64,000 bases of DNA from NCBI RefSeq assembly GCF_033115175.1, contig NC_084828.1, positions 93,683,388 through 93,747,387 of the forward strand, given 5' to 3'. The DNA is from Lepus europaeus. Taxonomy: Eukaryota; Chordata; Mammalia; Lagomorpha; Leporidae. This document shows positions 21,386 through 33,030 of this stretch, piece by piece. A model generated the notes under the pieces. That model was not told where the DNA came from, ran no database searches, and saw only the letters and a program-made list of their open reading frames with translations. The translations under genes and the position numbers were made by a program. Position 1 is the first letter of the stretch. Each line of letters opens with the position of its first letter.

Positions 21386-21837
21386 TACAAACTCCTGGAA
21401 GCAGCACTGCTGAGTCATGCCACACGTGCGTCTCCACTGGGGAGACCATGGCAAGTTGTTTCCTCACGTGTCTGCACGGCCATCCATAGTGTGTAAGAGT
21501 TCCCCTGGCTCTGTAACCTCACCAGCACTTCCACTATCAGACTTTTCAGTTTTTGCTATCTGTTAGGAATGAAATGATATCTCCCTTCAAGTCACTGACT
21601 TTGCACTCCCATAATCATAAATCAGACTAAGTATCTTTTTATATGTTTATGGGCTGCTTGTATTTCCTCTTTCCTGAAATGCCCAATTCATGCCTTTTAC
21701 CCATTTTTCTTAACAGGTTGTTTCTCTTTGCTATTGATTTATAAATATGCTTTGAATCTTTTCTATTATTCTTTCGTCAGTTATATTGCAAAGACATCTT
21801 CTCAGTTTGTGACTTGAATTTTCTTTTTCTTTTTTTT

Positions 21838-22494
21838 TTAATTTATTTACTTATTATTTGAAAGCCAGAGTTGGGGCCAGAGCTATGGCACAGTGGGTTA
21901 AAGGCCTGGCCTGCAATGCTGGCATCCCATATTGGCACCAGTTCAAGTCCCAGCTGCTCCACTTCTGATCCAGCTCTCTGCTATGGCCTAGGAAAGCAGT
22001 AGAAGATGGCACAAGTGTTGGGTCTCTGCATCCACGTGGGAGACCATGAAGAAGCTCCTGGCTCCTGGCTTCAGACTGGTGCAGTTCTGGTCATTGCAGC
22101 CATCTGGGGAGTGAACCAGTAGATGGAAAACCTCTCTCTTTCTGGCTCTACCTCTCTATGTAACTCTTTCAATAAATAAAATAAATCTTAAAAAAAAAAA
22201 AAGGCAAAGTTACAGAGAGGCAGAGAAAGAGAGAAGTCTTCTATCTGCAGGTTCACTCCCCAATGGCTGCAATAGCCAGAGCTGCACCAGTCTGAATCCA
22301 GATGCCAGGAGCTTCTTCCAGGTCTCCCACGTGGGTGCAGGGGCCCAAACACTTGGGCCATCATCTACTGCTTTCCCAGGCCACAGCAGAGAGCTGGATG
22401 GGAAGTGGAGGAATCGGGACTTGAATGGGTGCCCATATGGGATGCCAGAACCGCAGGTGGATGCTTAACCTACTGTGCCATAGCACCAGTCCCT
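21838..22494 (-). repeat. C SINE, class B, split by another SINE
   Basis: The tail side (21,838-21,871) and body (22,202-22,494) belong to one reverse copy. A forward SINE is inserted just inside its A-tail end. Confidence 0.85.
21872..22201 (+). repeat. C SINE, class B, nested in inverted copy
   Basis: GGGGCCAGAGCTATGGCAC head to AAATAAAATAAATC plus A14. Imperfect flanks AAAGCCAGAGTT / AAAGGCAAAGTT look like a worn duplication. Confidence 0.88.
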
Positions 22495-22519
22495 TGAATT
22501 TTCAAATTTAGTCACCTTT

Positions 22520-22871
22520 TCTTTTTTTAATTCTTTGTTTATGTTTCTTATTTATTTATTTATTTGACAGATAGAGTTAGACAGTGAGAGAGAGAGACAG
22601 AGACAGAGAGAAAGGTATTCCTTCAGTTGTTTCACCCCCCAAAACGGCCGCTACGGATAGAGCTATGCCAATCCGAAGCCAGGAGCCAGGTGCTTCTTCC
22701 GGTCTCCCATGCGGGTGCAGGGGCCCAAGCACTTGGGCCATCCTCCACTGCCCTCCCGGGCCACAGCAGAGCTGGACTGGAAGAGGGGCAGCTGGGACTA
22801 GAGCCCAGCACCCATATGGGATGCTGGTACCGCAGGCGGAGGATTAACCAAGTGAGCATGGCTCAGGCCCC
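22520..22871 (-). repeat. C SINE, A/B intermediate, with TSD
   Basis: GTCACCTTT repeats at 22,511-22,519 and 22,872-22,880. Tail end is A-like (TTATTTGACAGATAGAG); body mixes A and B features. Confidence 0.9.
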
Positions 22872-23030
22872 GTCACCTTTAATGGACAAAGCTTAACATT
22901 TTCAACCTTTTTCTTTTATGATTTCAATGTTTTAAGAAATTCTTGCTTATCCAATGTTCAGTTCTTGAAATGCAGAGATATTGGATCATTCACACATTGC
23001 TAGTGGGAATGTAAAATGACACAGCCAGGG

Positions 23031-23748
23031 GGTCAGCACTGTGGCATAGCGGGTAAAACTGCCGCATGCAGTGCTGGCATCCTATATGGGCACCAGTTCC
23101 AGTCTCGGCTGCTCCACTTTTTTTTTTTTTTTTTTTTGTGACAGGCAGAGTGGATGGATAGTGAGAGAGAGACAGAGAGAAAGGTCTTCCTTTTTGCCGT
23201 TGGTTCACCCTCCAATGGCCGCCGCGGTAGGCGCGCTGCGGCCAGCGCACCACGCTGATCCGATGGCAGGAGCCAGGTGCTTCTCCTGGTCTCCCATGGG
23301 GTGCAGGGCCCAAGTACTTGGGCCGTCCTCCACTGCACTCCCTGGCCACAGCAGAGAGCTGGCCTGGAAGAGGGGCAACCGGGACAGGATAGGTGCCCCG
23401 ACCGGGACTAGAACCCGGTGTGACGGCGCCGCAAGGCGGAGGATTAGCCTAGTGAGCCGCGGCGCCGGCGGCTACTCCACTTCTAATCCAGCTCTCTGCT
23501 ATGGCCTGGGAAAGCAGTAGAAGATGGCCCAAGTGCTTGGGCCCCTGCTCTCACCTGGGAGACCGGTAAGAAGCTCCTGGCTTCTGGCTTCGGATTGGCA
23601 CAGCTCTGGCCGTTGCAGCCAACTGGGGAGTGAACAAGTGGATGGAAGACCTCTCTCTCTCTCTCTCTCTCCCTTCTGCCTTTCCTTCTCTCTCTCTGTA
23701 ACTCTTTTAAATAAAAATAAATAAATCTTAAAAAAAAAAAAACCAAAA
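23031..23748 (+). repeat. C SINE, class B, split by a class A copy
   Basis: Head part 23,031-23,117 and remainder 23,470-23,748. Flanks share ACAGCCAGGG (about 23,021 and 23,752). It sits inside the L1 3' end. Confidence 0.9.
23118..23469 (-). repeat. C SINE, class A, nested, 11-bp TSD
   Basis: GGCTGCTCCAC (23,107-23,117) is repeated as GGCTACTCCAC (23,470-23,480), one mismatch. Very GC-rich and little diverged, so it is one of the youngest insertions here. Confidence 0.94.
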
Positions 23749-23759
23749 AGATACAGCCA

Positions 23760-24110
23760 GGGCTGGAATTGCGGCATAGTGAGTAAAAAGATGCTGCCTA
23801 TACAACCAGCATTCCATAAGGGAACTGATTGGAGTCCCAGGTGCTCCACTTCTGATCCAGCTCCCTGCTGATGGCCTGGGGAAAGCAGTGGAAGATGGTC
23901 CAAGTGGTTGGTCCCCTGCTACCTATGTGGGAGACCCAGATAAAGCTCCTGTCTCCTGGCTTTGGCTTGGCCCATCACAGGCTGTTTGAGCCATCTGGGG
24001 AATGAACCAGCAAATAGAAGATTGATCTCTCTCTCTCTCTCTCTCTTTCTCTCCCTCCCTCCCTCTCTCTGTAAGTCTGACTTTCAATATAGACAAATAT
24101 TTAAAAACTA
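23760..24110 (+). repeat. C SINE, class B
   Basis: GGGCTGGAATTGCGGCATAG head, CT stretch, then TTTCAATATAGACAAATATTT tail. Lies back to back with the nested pair. Confidence 0.87.
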
Positions 24111-24640
24111 AACATGATTAGCATACAATCCAGCTGTTACACTTCTGGGAATTTATGCAGGAGACTTGTATTCACAAGAAAACCCGTACACAAATGTTTA
24201 TAGCAGCTTTATACATAATAGCCCAAAATTGTAAACAACTCAGATGTCCTTCAGCAGGTGAGTGGTTAAACCAACTGTGGTCTAGCCATAATGAACTCCT
24301 GATACATGCAACAACCGGGATACATCTCCAGAGAATGGAGCTGAGTCCCAAAGCTGTACTGTATCATCTGATTTAGATAACATCCTTGAAGTGGCAAAAT
24401 GAGAGACCTGGAAAACCGATTCATGGGTCCAGGCCTTGGCGGTTAGGGAGGGAGGTGGCTGTGTCTGTGAAAGACAAGTGAAGCCTCCTGGTGTTGATGA
24501 TCTGTGTCTTAACTGAGGCAATCATCAATGGTTGTAATAGTGCCTTACAGGCCAGCCCAAAGGTTTCAATCAAGTGAGTGTGAATCAGCTGGTGAACTAC
24601 ATGCACACCACCCCTCAGTGGGGGTGGTGAACAGATCCAA

Positions 24641-26147
24641 AAACGACTGTGTGCTGCCACACTCCCCGATGTGTCCAGGGCTGTAGGCTTTTAGAGACAT
24701 TAGGTGAGGGTGGGTATTCAGAAGAGTTCTACTTTAGGAAAATGGCAAAATGGAGGATTTGGTTGGATTGAAACTGGATTGAGGGTGCTCTATGAGTAGG
24801 TAACTGCAGTGGTTCAAACAAGGTATGAGGCGTATCTGTGCTACAGTGCTTTCTGTGGGGAGAGAGATCTACTAGTCAGGTTCATGTGTCAGACATGCAG
24901 CTTAACTTTTCCAGCGAGTTTCTTAATTCAGTATTGACAATAATCCCTAATGACCACTGTAAAGCATATTTGCCTTGGTCTGCCACAAAATTATTGCATG
25001 TTCTTACTTTCCAAAGTTAGCAGTGTCCCCCAATAAGAGAGCATCACCATTCCTCTCCTGGTGGCCACACACTGTCCTTGAGGCACAGTCAGCTCCACAA
25101 AGATGTCAAGAAGACGGCAGAGGTGGCCTCACCTGACCCCTCCCTCAAGTCCTGTTTTCTCTCCCAGGTACTTGCAACACAGATTTAAAACCACCCCTCT
25201 AGACAGGCCTGCAAAGTGGGTGTTTCTCCCATAGCCTTGGCCTCCATGGCTGCTCACCTGCAGCCTGGAGGGCATGCCCAGCAGGGGCAAAGGAGGACAT
25301 GCACCTGTATCCTCTCTGCCCAGGCTTCACACTAGAGAATGTCATCTGACATAAGCGGCATTGAAAACCAGGAACCAACGTGTGGCCTGAGCTCCTTCGA
25401 GGGTAAATGTTTGGGGCCTCTGCTGAATCCCCAGAGGAGAGTCCAGAAAAGGAGAAGGGAAGGGGTGGCCTGTTAGCGGGGACTCCTCTGCCCCACTGTC
25501 AGCCGTCTGCTTCAAGGCAAAGTCAGTGAGAGCAGGGGATGATGGGAATACGTTTGCTCATTCTGTAGAGCGGTAGGGTATCTGAACCAGACGGGTTAAA
25601 ATTCGGTGGAGTAGCTACGTTCTGGCTTCCTTTTTGAGGCAGATGAAAACCCACTTCACTGATCAGGACACACAGCCCCTCGCATCTGCTCACAGAGACC
25701 TACCACAAACTGCGTGTCCTCCCATTTTACCACTGCTCCAACTCCACCCCTCTGTACCGTCCAACTTTCCCCTTCTCCTGAGACACGGTAACTGTGACAG
25801 GGTAGTGTGGGTCCTGCTGACAACACCCTCACTCCTTTCCTGTCCCGCTTGGGAGGAAGTGATGGGGGTGGGCATTGGTTTCTCCCTGGTTTGGACAGGA
25901 AACTTGTGAATCAACTGGTGTGGAAAGGCAGTGCAAGCAACAAGGGAAAGGACCCCCTGGCTTTACTTACAGTCATCTCCTGTCCCAGTTTCCTGGGACT
26001 GGGTGTGGGTGGGGTGGACAGGAAGGCTTTTACACTGCATAGCTCCACCAGCAACACGGTGCATGACAAGGGAGACCTTCTCAAGGTGCTAATGATGAAA
26101 TGGCCCTCACAGTTCTCAGAAGTCTGAACTTAAGAAGGGTATGAGGG
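24641..26147. other. Unassigned ~1.5 kb, no gene seen
   Basis: Mixed composition and no repeat family recognised, so possibly unique DNA. Frames at 25,634-26,127 (up to 106 codons) show no domain. Confidence 0.45.
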
Positions 26148-26472
26148 GGCTGGCACTGTGGCATAGTAGGCTAAGCCTGTGTCTGCGGTGCTGGCAACCC
26201 ATTTGGGCACCTGTTCCTCTTCTGATACAGCTCTCTGCTATGGCCTGAGAAAGCAGTAGTAGATGGCCCAAGTGGTTGGGCCCCTGTACCAGTGTGGGAG
26301 ACCTGGAAGGAGCCCCTGGCTCCTGGCTCCTGGCTCCTGGCTTTGGATCAGCCTAGCTCTGGACATTTGGGGAGTGAACCAGCGGATAGAAGACCTTTCT
26401 CTCTGTCTTACTCTCTCTCTGTGTATAACTCTGGCTCTCAAATAAATAAATAAATCTTTATATTAAAAAAAG
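26148..26472 (+). repeat. C SINE, class B
   Basis: GGGGGCTGGCACTGTGGCATAG head. Carries a small duplication of GGCTCCTGGCTCCTGGC in the body. Confidence 0.9.
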
Positions 26473-26704
26473 GGGGCATGGGGTACAACACACAGTAGGT
26501 ACACCATAAATTCACATCAGGCACAGAATTTCATCAGTCCCCATACTCACGATCACTTTCCAAATTCTTTTTATAGGAAACATGAAGGTGAGAAGGGAAA
26601 ATCTAGAAAAGACATTTTAGGAAACTTTTGCTCATTTTAGACATTTTAGGAAAATTTTGAGGAAGAATCATTTTAGAGCTGGAGAAGAAATAAAGGACAA
26701 GAGA
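26473..26704. other. Unassigned short spacer
   Basis: Includes a local duplication of AGACATTTTAGGAAA (about 26,613 and 26,639). Otherwise nothing recognised. Confidence 0.45.
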
Positions 26705-27032
26705 GTTTATTTGTTTTTATTTAACTGTTTTTATTTAACTCTCTGAAAGGCAGAGAGACAGAGAGAACTCTCCCATCTGCTAGTTCATTCCCCAAAAGCC
26801 CACAGCACGTAGGGCTCAGTCAGCCTGAAGCCAGGAGCTCCGAACTCAATCTGGGTCTGCCCCATGGATGGCAGGGACCCCCACACACTTCAGCCATCAC
26901 CACTGCTCCCCAGGGTGCACATCAGCAGGAAGCTGGAACCTGCAGCAGAGCCAGGACTTGAACCCTGGTACTCCGATATGGACGTGAGCATGCCAGGCTG
27001 CACCTTAACTACTAGACCAAACACCAGTCCCG
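26705..27032 (-). repeat. C SINE, class C
   Basis: Left end has a duplicated TTGTTTTTATTTAACTG tail complement; right end CTAGACCAAACACCAGTCCC. Confidence 0.77.
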
Positions 27033-27775
27033 AGGCCAAAACGTTAGGGTTTCCAGCTTGAAAGGAATAGGACTCCTAAGTGGTTATTTGCATACAAATT
27101 TGGATAGGCTTAAGTAGGAGTGGAAACACAGGAAGAAAGGTCTGAGCCCTGACTCAGCTCGCCACATCAACTTCCACCATTTGCCTGTCAGACCTGCCCG
27201 TCCGCCTGGCCCCGACAGGACGAGGGTCTTGGCTCAGTAGGGCAGGGTTCACATGCTTATTGATGTGTCCACATTTTCCTTCTCTGTGGAGAGACCCTAG
27301 GCCTGGTACCTCTCTCACACAGGAAACACTGGCGCTCTGTTCCCATCTCTCGCAGAAGGGCAAACCCTCTCTCCACCAATTGCTCAGGATTGACGCTTGT
27401 GCTTTCTAGGCTGTAATAAACCAGAACACCTCACAGCTGTCATCAACTACAGCATCCTCGTTCACATCAGCAACTCCTTCACCCAGAGAGCCATCCTGGT
27501 AGGTTCAGACCCCTGCATTTTTCCAAAGGCTTCCACTAGGGAGCAAAGACTCTTTACACTGTCAGCCCAGTATCGCCCTGGTCCTGCAATAAGCAATGAG
27601 CTTCCTGAATGAATTCTGTACAAGACAGAGGTCCGCCATAGAGGGTAGGGAGACATGAGTGGGAAAGCTGCAGTAATATTTCTGCAGAGAATGTTTGTGA
27701 GTCCTGCTCTCATGGGAATATTCTGAAAATGCTTCCCAATGGGGCTTCCTACTGTTTTTCACCTACATTTTCCAT
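27033..27775. other. Unassigned; stretch shared with 55.3 kb
   Basis: About 27,145-27,195 (CACATCAACTTCCACCATTTGCC) resembles 55,320-55,370 in the same orientation, suggesting a shared old repeat I cannot name. No gene seen. Confidence 0.4.
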
Positions 27776-27793
27776 GAAACTTGCATTTTTCTG

Positions 27794-28122
27794 TTTTTAA
27801 AAAAAGATTTATTTATTTGTTTGAAAGTCAGAGCTACATAAAAAGAAAGAGAGGCAGAGAGAGGTCTTCCATCCACTGGTTCACTCCCCAGTTGGCCACA
27901 ACTGCCGGAGCTGCGCCGATCCGAAGTCAGGAGCCAGGAGCCTCCTCCGGGTCTTCCCACATGGGTACAGGGGCCCAAGGACTTGGGCCATCTTCTACTG
28001 CTTTCCCAGTCCATAGCAGAGAACTGGATCGGAAGTGGAGCAGCGGGACTCGAACTGGCGCCCATATGGGATGCCGGCACATCAGGTGGCTGCTTTACCT
28101 GCTACGCCACAGTGCCAGCCCC
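27794..28122 (-). repeat. C SINE, class B, 18-bp perfect TSD
   Basis: GAAACTTGCATTTTTCTG occurs at 27,776-27,793 and 28,123-28,140. One of the cleanest insertions in the window. Confidence 0.95.
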
Positions 28123-28140
28123 GAAACTTGCATTTTTCTG

Positions 28141-28644
28141 ACCTATCTTTTCTCCTGCGACTTGTGACTGAAAAGCTGGAGTGTCACAAGGAACCACTTA
28201 GAGGGCCACAGCAGGAGGTGGACTAGGGCCCAGTTCCACAGCACTAATGATCCCATATGGGAACGTTGTTTTCATTGCTGTTGGGATGTACAACTTCAGC
28301 TGCTGATGTCATTTCTGTGGTTAAACATGGTATGTGAAATTCAGCTCTTCCTCCTCTTTTTTTTTTCTGGCTTTGCTTGCAAAAATCACATTTGTTGAAA
28401 TTGGCAGTTCCTGAGGGAACACAAATGCAACCCACATGGGGCCAGCGTTGGTGATAAACAGTGTTCTGGCTGCCAAGCGACTTTGAAATCATAGATGGAA
28501 AACACAGGGAGAAGAGGACGTACAATTGGAAGGCCTTGAATTAGTTTCAAGGCATCCAGCTTGAGAGCTCTCTTGAATGGAAAGCGAAAGGCCAGTAAGA
28601 CTCTGGAGCAGGCCGGGTCTCCTGGCACTGCACACTAGGCCGCT
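28141..28644. other. Unassigned, no gene seen
   Basis: No family recognised; frames on the minus strand (28,244-28,628) are not convincing. Confidence 0.4.
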
Positions 28645-28785
28645 GCCTGGGATGCCAGCACTACGGCCATTTGCAATGTCAACCAGTGAATGGAAGATTA
28701 CTTATGCTCTCTTTGTCTCTCCTTCACTCTATATCTCTAGATACAACTCTGCTTTTCAAATAAATAAAATAAACCTTAAAACGAG
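28645..28785 (+). repeat. C SINE 3' fragment
   Basis: Begins around GCCTGGGATGCCAGCACTAC and jumps by internal deletion to GCCATTTGCAATGTCAACCAG, then CT-rich and TTTTCAAATAAATAAAATAAA. Confidence 0.72.
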
Positions 28786-28914
28786 AGAACATGAGACAGT
28801 TATCACTAGGGAAAGAAGAGAAATCATAATTTAAAAGGAAGTGATGTCAAAAATCGATATGCCCAACAATATGCATAGTAGATTCTGTCATGTAAATAAA
28901 AATGAATCATGAAG

Positions 28915-29236
28915 GGCCGGCACTGTGGCACAGTTAATCCACCACCTGCGGTGGGAGCATCCCATCTGGGTGCCAGTTCTAGTCCTGGTTGCTCTTCTAT
29001 GGACCCAGCTCTCTGCTATGGCCTGGGAAAGCAGAAGATAGCCCAAATCCTTGAGTCCCTGTACCCACGTGGTAGACCCAGAAGAAGCTCCTGGCTCCTG
29101 GATTCAGATTGGCCCAGCTCTGGCCATTGTGGCCATTTGGGGAGTGAATCAGTGGATGGAAGACCTTTCTCTCTGTCTTTCCCTCTGTCTGTCTGTTACC
29201 CTACCTCTCAAATAAATAAAATCTATTAAAAAAAAA
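28915..29236 (+). repeat. C SINE, class B
   Basis: GGGCCGGCACTGTGGCACAG head, slightly shortened in the A-box region. Ends CTCTCAAATAAATAAAATC plus A. Confidence 0.9.
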
Positions 29237-29416
29237 GAATGCTGGAATATGCATTAACTTCTTTTTCTGGAGTGATTCACAAGAAACTATTAATGAGGCT
29301 GGGATGGGATAGGGGCTGAGTTGGGGTGAACCAAGGAAGGAGAAGCTTACTTTTTCATACTACACCTTTCTGGAATGGTTGAAGTTTTATCATGTGCCCA
29401 CAGGACACAAATTTAG
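29237..29416. other. Short unassigned spacer
   Basis: Nothing recognised. Confidence 0.4.
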
Positions 29417-29730
29417 GGTCTGGCATTGTGGTGCAGCTGGTTAAGGTGCTGTGCAACTCCAGCATCCCATATCAGAGTGCCAGTGTGAGTTCCAGCTGCT
29501 CTGCTTCCAATCCAGTTCCCCGCTAATGTATCCTGAGAAAGCAGCAAAAGATGGCCCAAGTCCTTGGGCCCCTTCCACCCATGTGAGAGACCAGGATGGA
29601 CTACCTGGATCCTGGCTTTGGCCCCGCCCAGCCTCAGCTGTTGCAACCATTTGGATAGTGAACCAGCAGATGAAAGGTCTCTTTCTTTCTGTATCTCTCA
29701 TTCTTTCTGTCACTATTTCTTTCAAATAAT
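29417..29730 (+). repeat. C SINE, class B/C
   Basis: GGGTCTGGCATTGTGGTGCAGC head. Its AAATAATATATATATA tail is the target of the next insertion. Confidence 0.85.
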
Positions 29731-29742
29731 ATATATATATTG

Positions 29743-30067
29743 GCCGGCGCCGTGGCTTAACAGGCTAATCCTCCGCCTTGCAGCGCCGGCACACCGGGTT
29801 CTAGTCCCGGTCGGGGCGCCAGAGTCTATCCCAGTTGCCCCTCTTCCAGGCCAGCTCTCTGCTATGGCCCGGGAAGGCAGTGGAGGATGGCTCAAGTGCT
29901 TGGGCCCTGCACCCCATGGGAGACCAGGAGAAGCACCTGGCTCCTGGCTTCAGATCAGCCAGATGCGCTGGCCGCGGCGGCCATTGGAGGGTGAACCAAC
30001 AGCAAAAAGGAAGACCTTTCTCTCTGTCTCTCTCTCTCTCACTATCCACTCTGCCTGTCAAAAAATA
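29743..30067 (+). repeat. C SINE, class A, in the tail of the previous SINE
   Basis: Starts GGCCGGCGCCGTGGCTTAAC. AATAATATATATATATT flanks both sides (about 29,727 and 30,068), so the duplication is the AT-rich tail of the older SINE. Confidence 0.92.
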
Positions 30068-31399
30068 ATAATATATATATATATTTAGAAACAATGCATA
30101 TGTATGTATATATTGTAAAGGAAATGGAAGGGCAGGAGATGCTGGCCTAAATGAGCTCCAGGTTTCAGCCATAACTGACCCTGTGCTCTAGACCTGGGAT
30201 AGCTCATTCATCAGCTGGACCTGAAGAGTGTGCTGACAGCAATAAACTCACCGTGACAACTGAGAACTGGCATTGAAGCTAGGGAAGCTGGATGCCCTGC
30301 CTTCAAGGAACAGCCCAGGGCAGTGCAGGGCAAACCCATTCAGTGGGGCCATGGAATACGTATTTCAGAGAGAAGCAAGATCACAGTGATCACCTTTTCC
30401 CCTAGAAGCAGGAAAATGGGGGAAAAGGCAAGATGGTGAGGCAGCCTTAATGGGCCCTGCCCTACGAAAGAAATCGCTAAATGAAACCCAGAGCTCAGGC
30501 CTCTCTCCCCTTCTACCACCTGGCATGCATGTGGATCAGACCCCAGAGAGGCCTTCTGCACGTGAGGTAGATGACAGTCACATTGTCTAAGAAGCTGATG
30601 CCAGGAGCAGCAACCATAGCCCAGACATCCCCTCCCACCGGCAGAGCTGTGCTCTGGCCTCTCACCACTTCCCCTCCCAGGAAGTCAAGGTGCAGGTTCT
30701 GGGGTGGGGTCACTGAGGGCAACCAAAGGGACAGCAAAAAAGCATCCGCAGGTGAAGTCATTTCAAACTACATAGAGAGAGACCCTAGGGTAGTTGCTGA
30801 CTGAGGATGTGTGGATGGTGGGGGTGGGGTGGAGTTAAGTTTGGGAGAGGGTAAGATTTCCAGAAAAAGCCCGGGCTGGAACTCCAGTTGAGCAGCAAGG
30901 AAATCATGTCATTGGGCAACGTGGGAAGGGCAGCAGAAGTCGTTTTCGAAGTCATCACCAAGCCCTGTCGGGGGTAGGTGCTGAGCAGATGTGAGTTGGT
31001 TGAAAGTTTGTCTCCCCCACAGTGGAATAGCACACGGAACAGTCACTAGGCAGGGACAAGGAAGGGTGGAAGGCAGTGCAGATTCTACACAACCCTGTCT
31101 GCACACAGGGGCGTGGGACAGTTCCTGCCTCAACAAGGCCATCTGAAAGATGTCTGTGTCTCTGGGCCCTTTCACCACTTCATAGTCTACATGAGCCCAG
31201 GGATCCGGGCATGGCTGTCCTCCCTACCACCACCTCCCTCACTAGACCCCTCTGGCTCGCCACATCAGAGCCTTTCACTGTTCCAGCCTCCCCATGCCTA
31301 AACAGTCATTGCCAGCACTCTCAGAAACAAGACAGTATTTCCTAAGTATAATGAGTTCAGAATATGCATGCTTATATTAGGAATGTAATTTTACAGGAA
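30068..31399. other. Unassigned ~1.3 kb, no gene seen
   Basis: Comparatively repeat-free. Several 60-89 codon frames on both strands (30,340-31,345) but no start, domain or splice pattern that would support a gene. Confidence 0.45.
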
Positions 31400-31558
31400 A
31401 AGGCAGGCACCTAACTACTTGAGACATCACCTGCTGTCTCTTGGGGTGCACATTAGCAGGGAGCTGGAATTTGGAGCAGAGCCGGAACTCGAACCTGGGC
31501 ACTCAGATATGGGATGCGACTGTCCCAAGTGGTATCTGCCATGGCCACACCTGTCCCA
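31400..31558 (-). repeat. C SINE fragment, class C
   Basis: Only the head half of a reverse copy remains (GCAGGGAGCTGGAATTTGGAGC to CCACACCTGTCCC). The tail half is missing. Confidence 0.72.
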
Positions 31559-31584
31559 AACCTCTTTAAAAAAAAAAATGCTAC

Positions 31585-31720
31585 ATATTTTCTTTGAACA
31601 AATGTTCACTGAGCACCTACATATGTATCAGGCACTGTTCTGAGTGCTGGAGACACAGCAGTGAACTAAGCTGACAGAAATCTATGCCCTCCTGGAGCCC
31701 ATGTGAGAGGTGGAGAGAAA
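31585..31720 (-). repeat. L2 3'-end fragment
   Basis: ACAAATGTTCACTGAGCACC, ATGTATCAGGCACTGTTCTG and GAGACACAGCAGTGAAC are the reverse strand of the L2 3' end. Confidence 0.7.
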
Positions 31721-31884
31721 CAGCCATACATGAGACATACCGCGTGTGTTAAGGAGAGAGGAGAAAAGGCAAAGCCCACCAGGGACAACAGGAGTAGGGG
31801 AAAGGGTGGCAAGTGCAGCTTGGGTGGCCAGGGCAGAGCTCAAGATACACCTGTCTGACTAGCTGCAATGCCCTGTTTCACAAC

Positions 31885-31955
31885 ACATCTGTTTTACAAG
31901 AGGCTTGGAGGTTATGCAACTGGCCCGAGGTCATGCATCTGGCACTGTTTCTAGC
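31885..31955 (-). repeat. MIR fragment
   Basis: GGAGGTTATGCAACTGGCCC and GAGGTCATGCATCTGGC correspond to the MIR core read in reverse. Only about 70 bases. Confidence 0.55.
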
Positions 31956-32245
31956 TTTTTCTTAGGGTAAGGTTCCAGGTATGTCTTTGACAGGTTTAGG
32001 GAGCACAGGTGATATTGTAATTATAATGCTATTGGCCAAGCCCTTCAAAGACTTTGAGATGATGTCTTGTTGTCCAGCTGGAGAAGTAAAATAAACATTG
32101 AAAGAATTTCAATTAAATATAGAACATGCTTTTAAAGTTTTGTTGAGCACCATTAAAGAGAAACTACTTACTATAAATTTTACAGGAGAAAGGATGGTTT
32201 TAGCTGGAGCACCGGTTCTCAGTCTTGGCTGCACATTAGAATCAT

Positions 32246-32580
32246 CTTTTAAAAAAATTTATTATTTGAAGGCAGAGTGACAGGAGAGAGACAGAGAGAT
32301 TGATTGATTGATTGATTGATTTTCCATCCTCTGGCTTACTCCCCAAATGGCCATGATGGCTGGGGTTAGGTCAGGCTAAAGCTGGGGGCCTGGAACTCCA
32401 TCGGGGTCTCCCACTTGGATGAGAGAGGCCCAAGTACTTGGACTATCATCTGCTGCTTTCCAAGGCACATTAGCAGAGAGCTGGATCAGAAACACAGCAT
32501 CCAAGATTCAAATCAGGTGGATATGGGATGCTGGCATCACAGGCAGCAGCTTAACCTACTGCACCATAACACTGCCCCCT
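32246..32580 (-). repeat. C SINE, class B/C, with (ATTG)n
   Basis: The GA-rich part contains six GATT units (about 32,299-32,322). Head complement GCACCATAACACTGCCCC. Confidence 0.83.
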
Positions 32581-32614
32581 CACCACACACAGCCCCAGGA
32601 GCTTTTTAAATAGG

Positions 32615-32915
32615 GGAAGGTGTTAGGTGCATCCCCTATCAGGGTGCCTGGGTTTGAGTCCCAGCTCCACTCCCAGTTCCAGCTTCCTGCTTGCTAATGC
32701 ACGCCACTCACGTGGGAGACTCAGATGGAGTTCCAGCCTCCCGGCTTTGACCTGGCCTAACCTTGGCTGTTGCCACATGTGAGAAGTAAACTAGCAGATG
32801 AAAGATTCTCTAACAATTGAGAAAATTTATTTAATAAATCATTGTCAATTTTTTAATGTTTTGAAAAAAGATCTCTCTTTCTCTCTCTTTGCCTTTCAAA
32901 TAACATTTTTAATTG
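32615..32915 (+). repeat. C SINE, class C, with ~55 bp insert
   Basis: Body to GATGAAAGATTCTCT (about 32,811), then an AT-rich insert, then AAAAAAGATCTCTC resumes at about 32,865. The AAAGATCTCT-like sequence on both sides suggests a small duplication around the insert. Confidence 0.72.
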
Positions 32916-33030
32916 TTTTAATAAACAATCCCAATGCCCAGGTCTCACCCCAGACCATTTAAACATAACCTTTAGGGGCCTCAGTGTTAGTGAGTTTGAA
33001 AGTTCCCCCCATGAGATTCTAACATCTGCA

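Larger units (their letters stand above)
21159..22980 (-). repeat. Old L1 fragments, reverse strand, interrupted
   Basis: CATTTTTCTTAACAGGTTG, TTTGAATCTTTTCTATTATTC and similar reverse-strand L1 signatures occur from about 21,390. They are cut by an hAT relic (21,252) and by SINEs at 21,838 and 22,520. Confidence 0.6.
22960..24640 (+). repeat. Old L1 3' end, forward, interrupted by SINEs
   Basis: TTGCTAGTGGGAATGTAAAATG (to 23,030) continues after two SINE blocks with CCAGCTGTTACACTTCTGG, GTTTATAGCAGCTTTATACA and AACTCAGATGTCCTTCAGC (24,105-24,270), the known order of an L1M 3' region. Confidence 0.75.
32210..33030 (+). mobile_element. MER5-like hAT relic, split by two SINEs
   Basis: CACCGGTTCTCAGTCTTGGC with CTGCACATTAGAATCATCTTT (to 32,245), CAGCCCCAGGAGCTTTTTAAA (32,590), and AATGCCCAGGTCTCACCCCAG (32,933) are successive parts of a MER5-type element. 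Confidence 0.7.
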
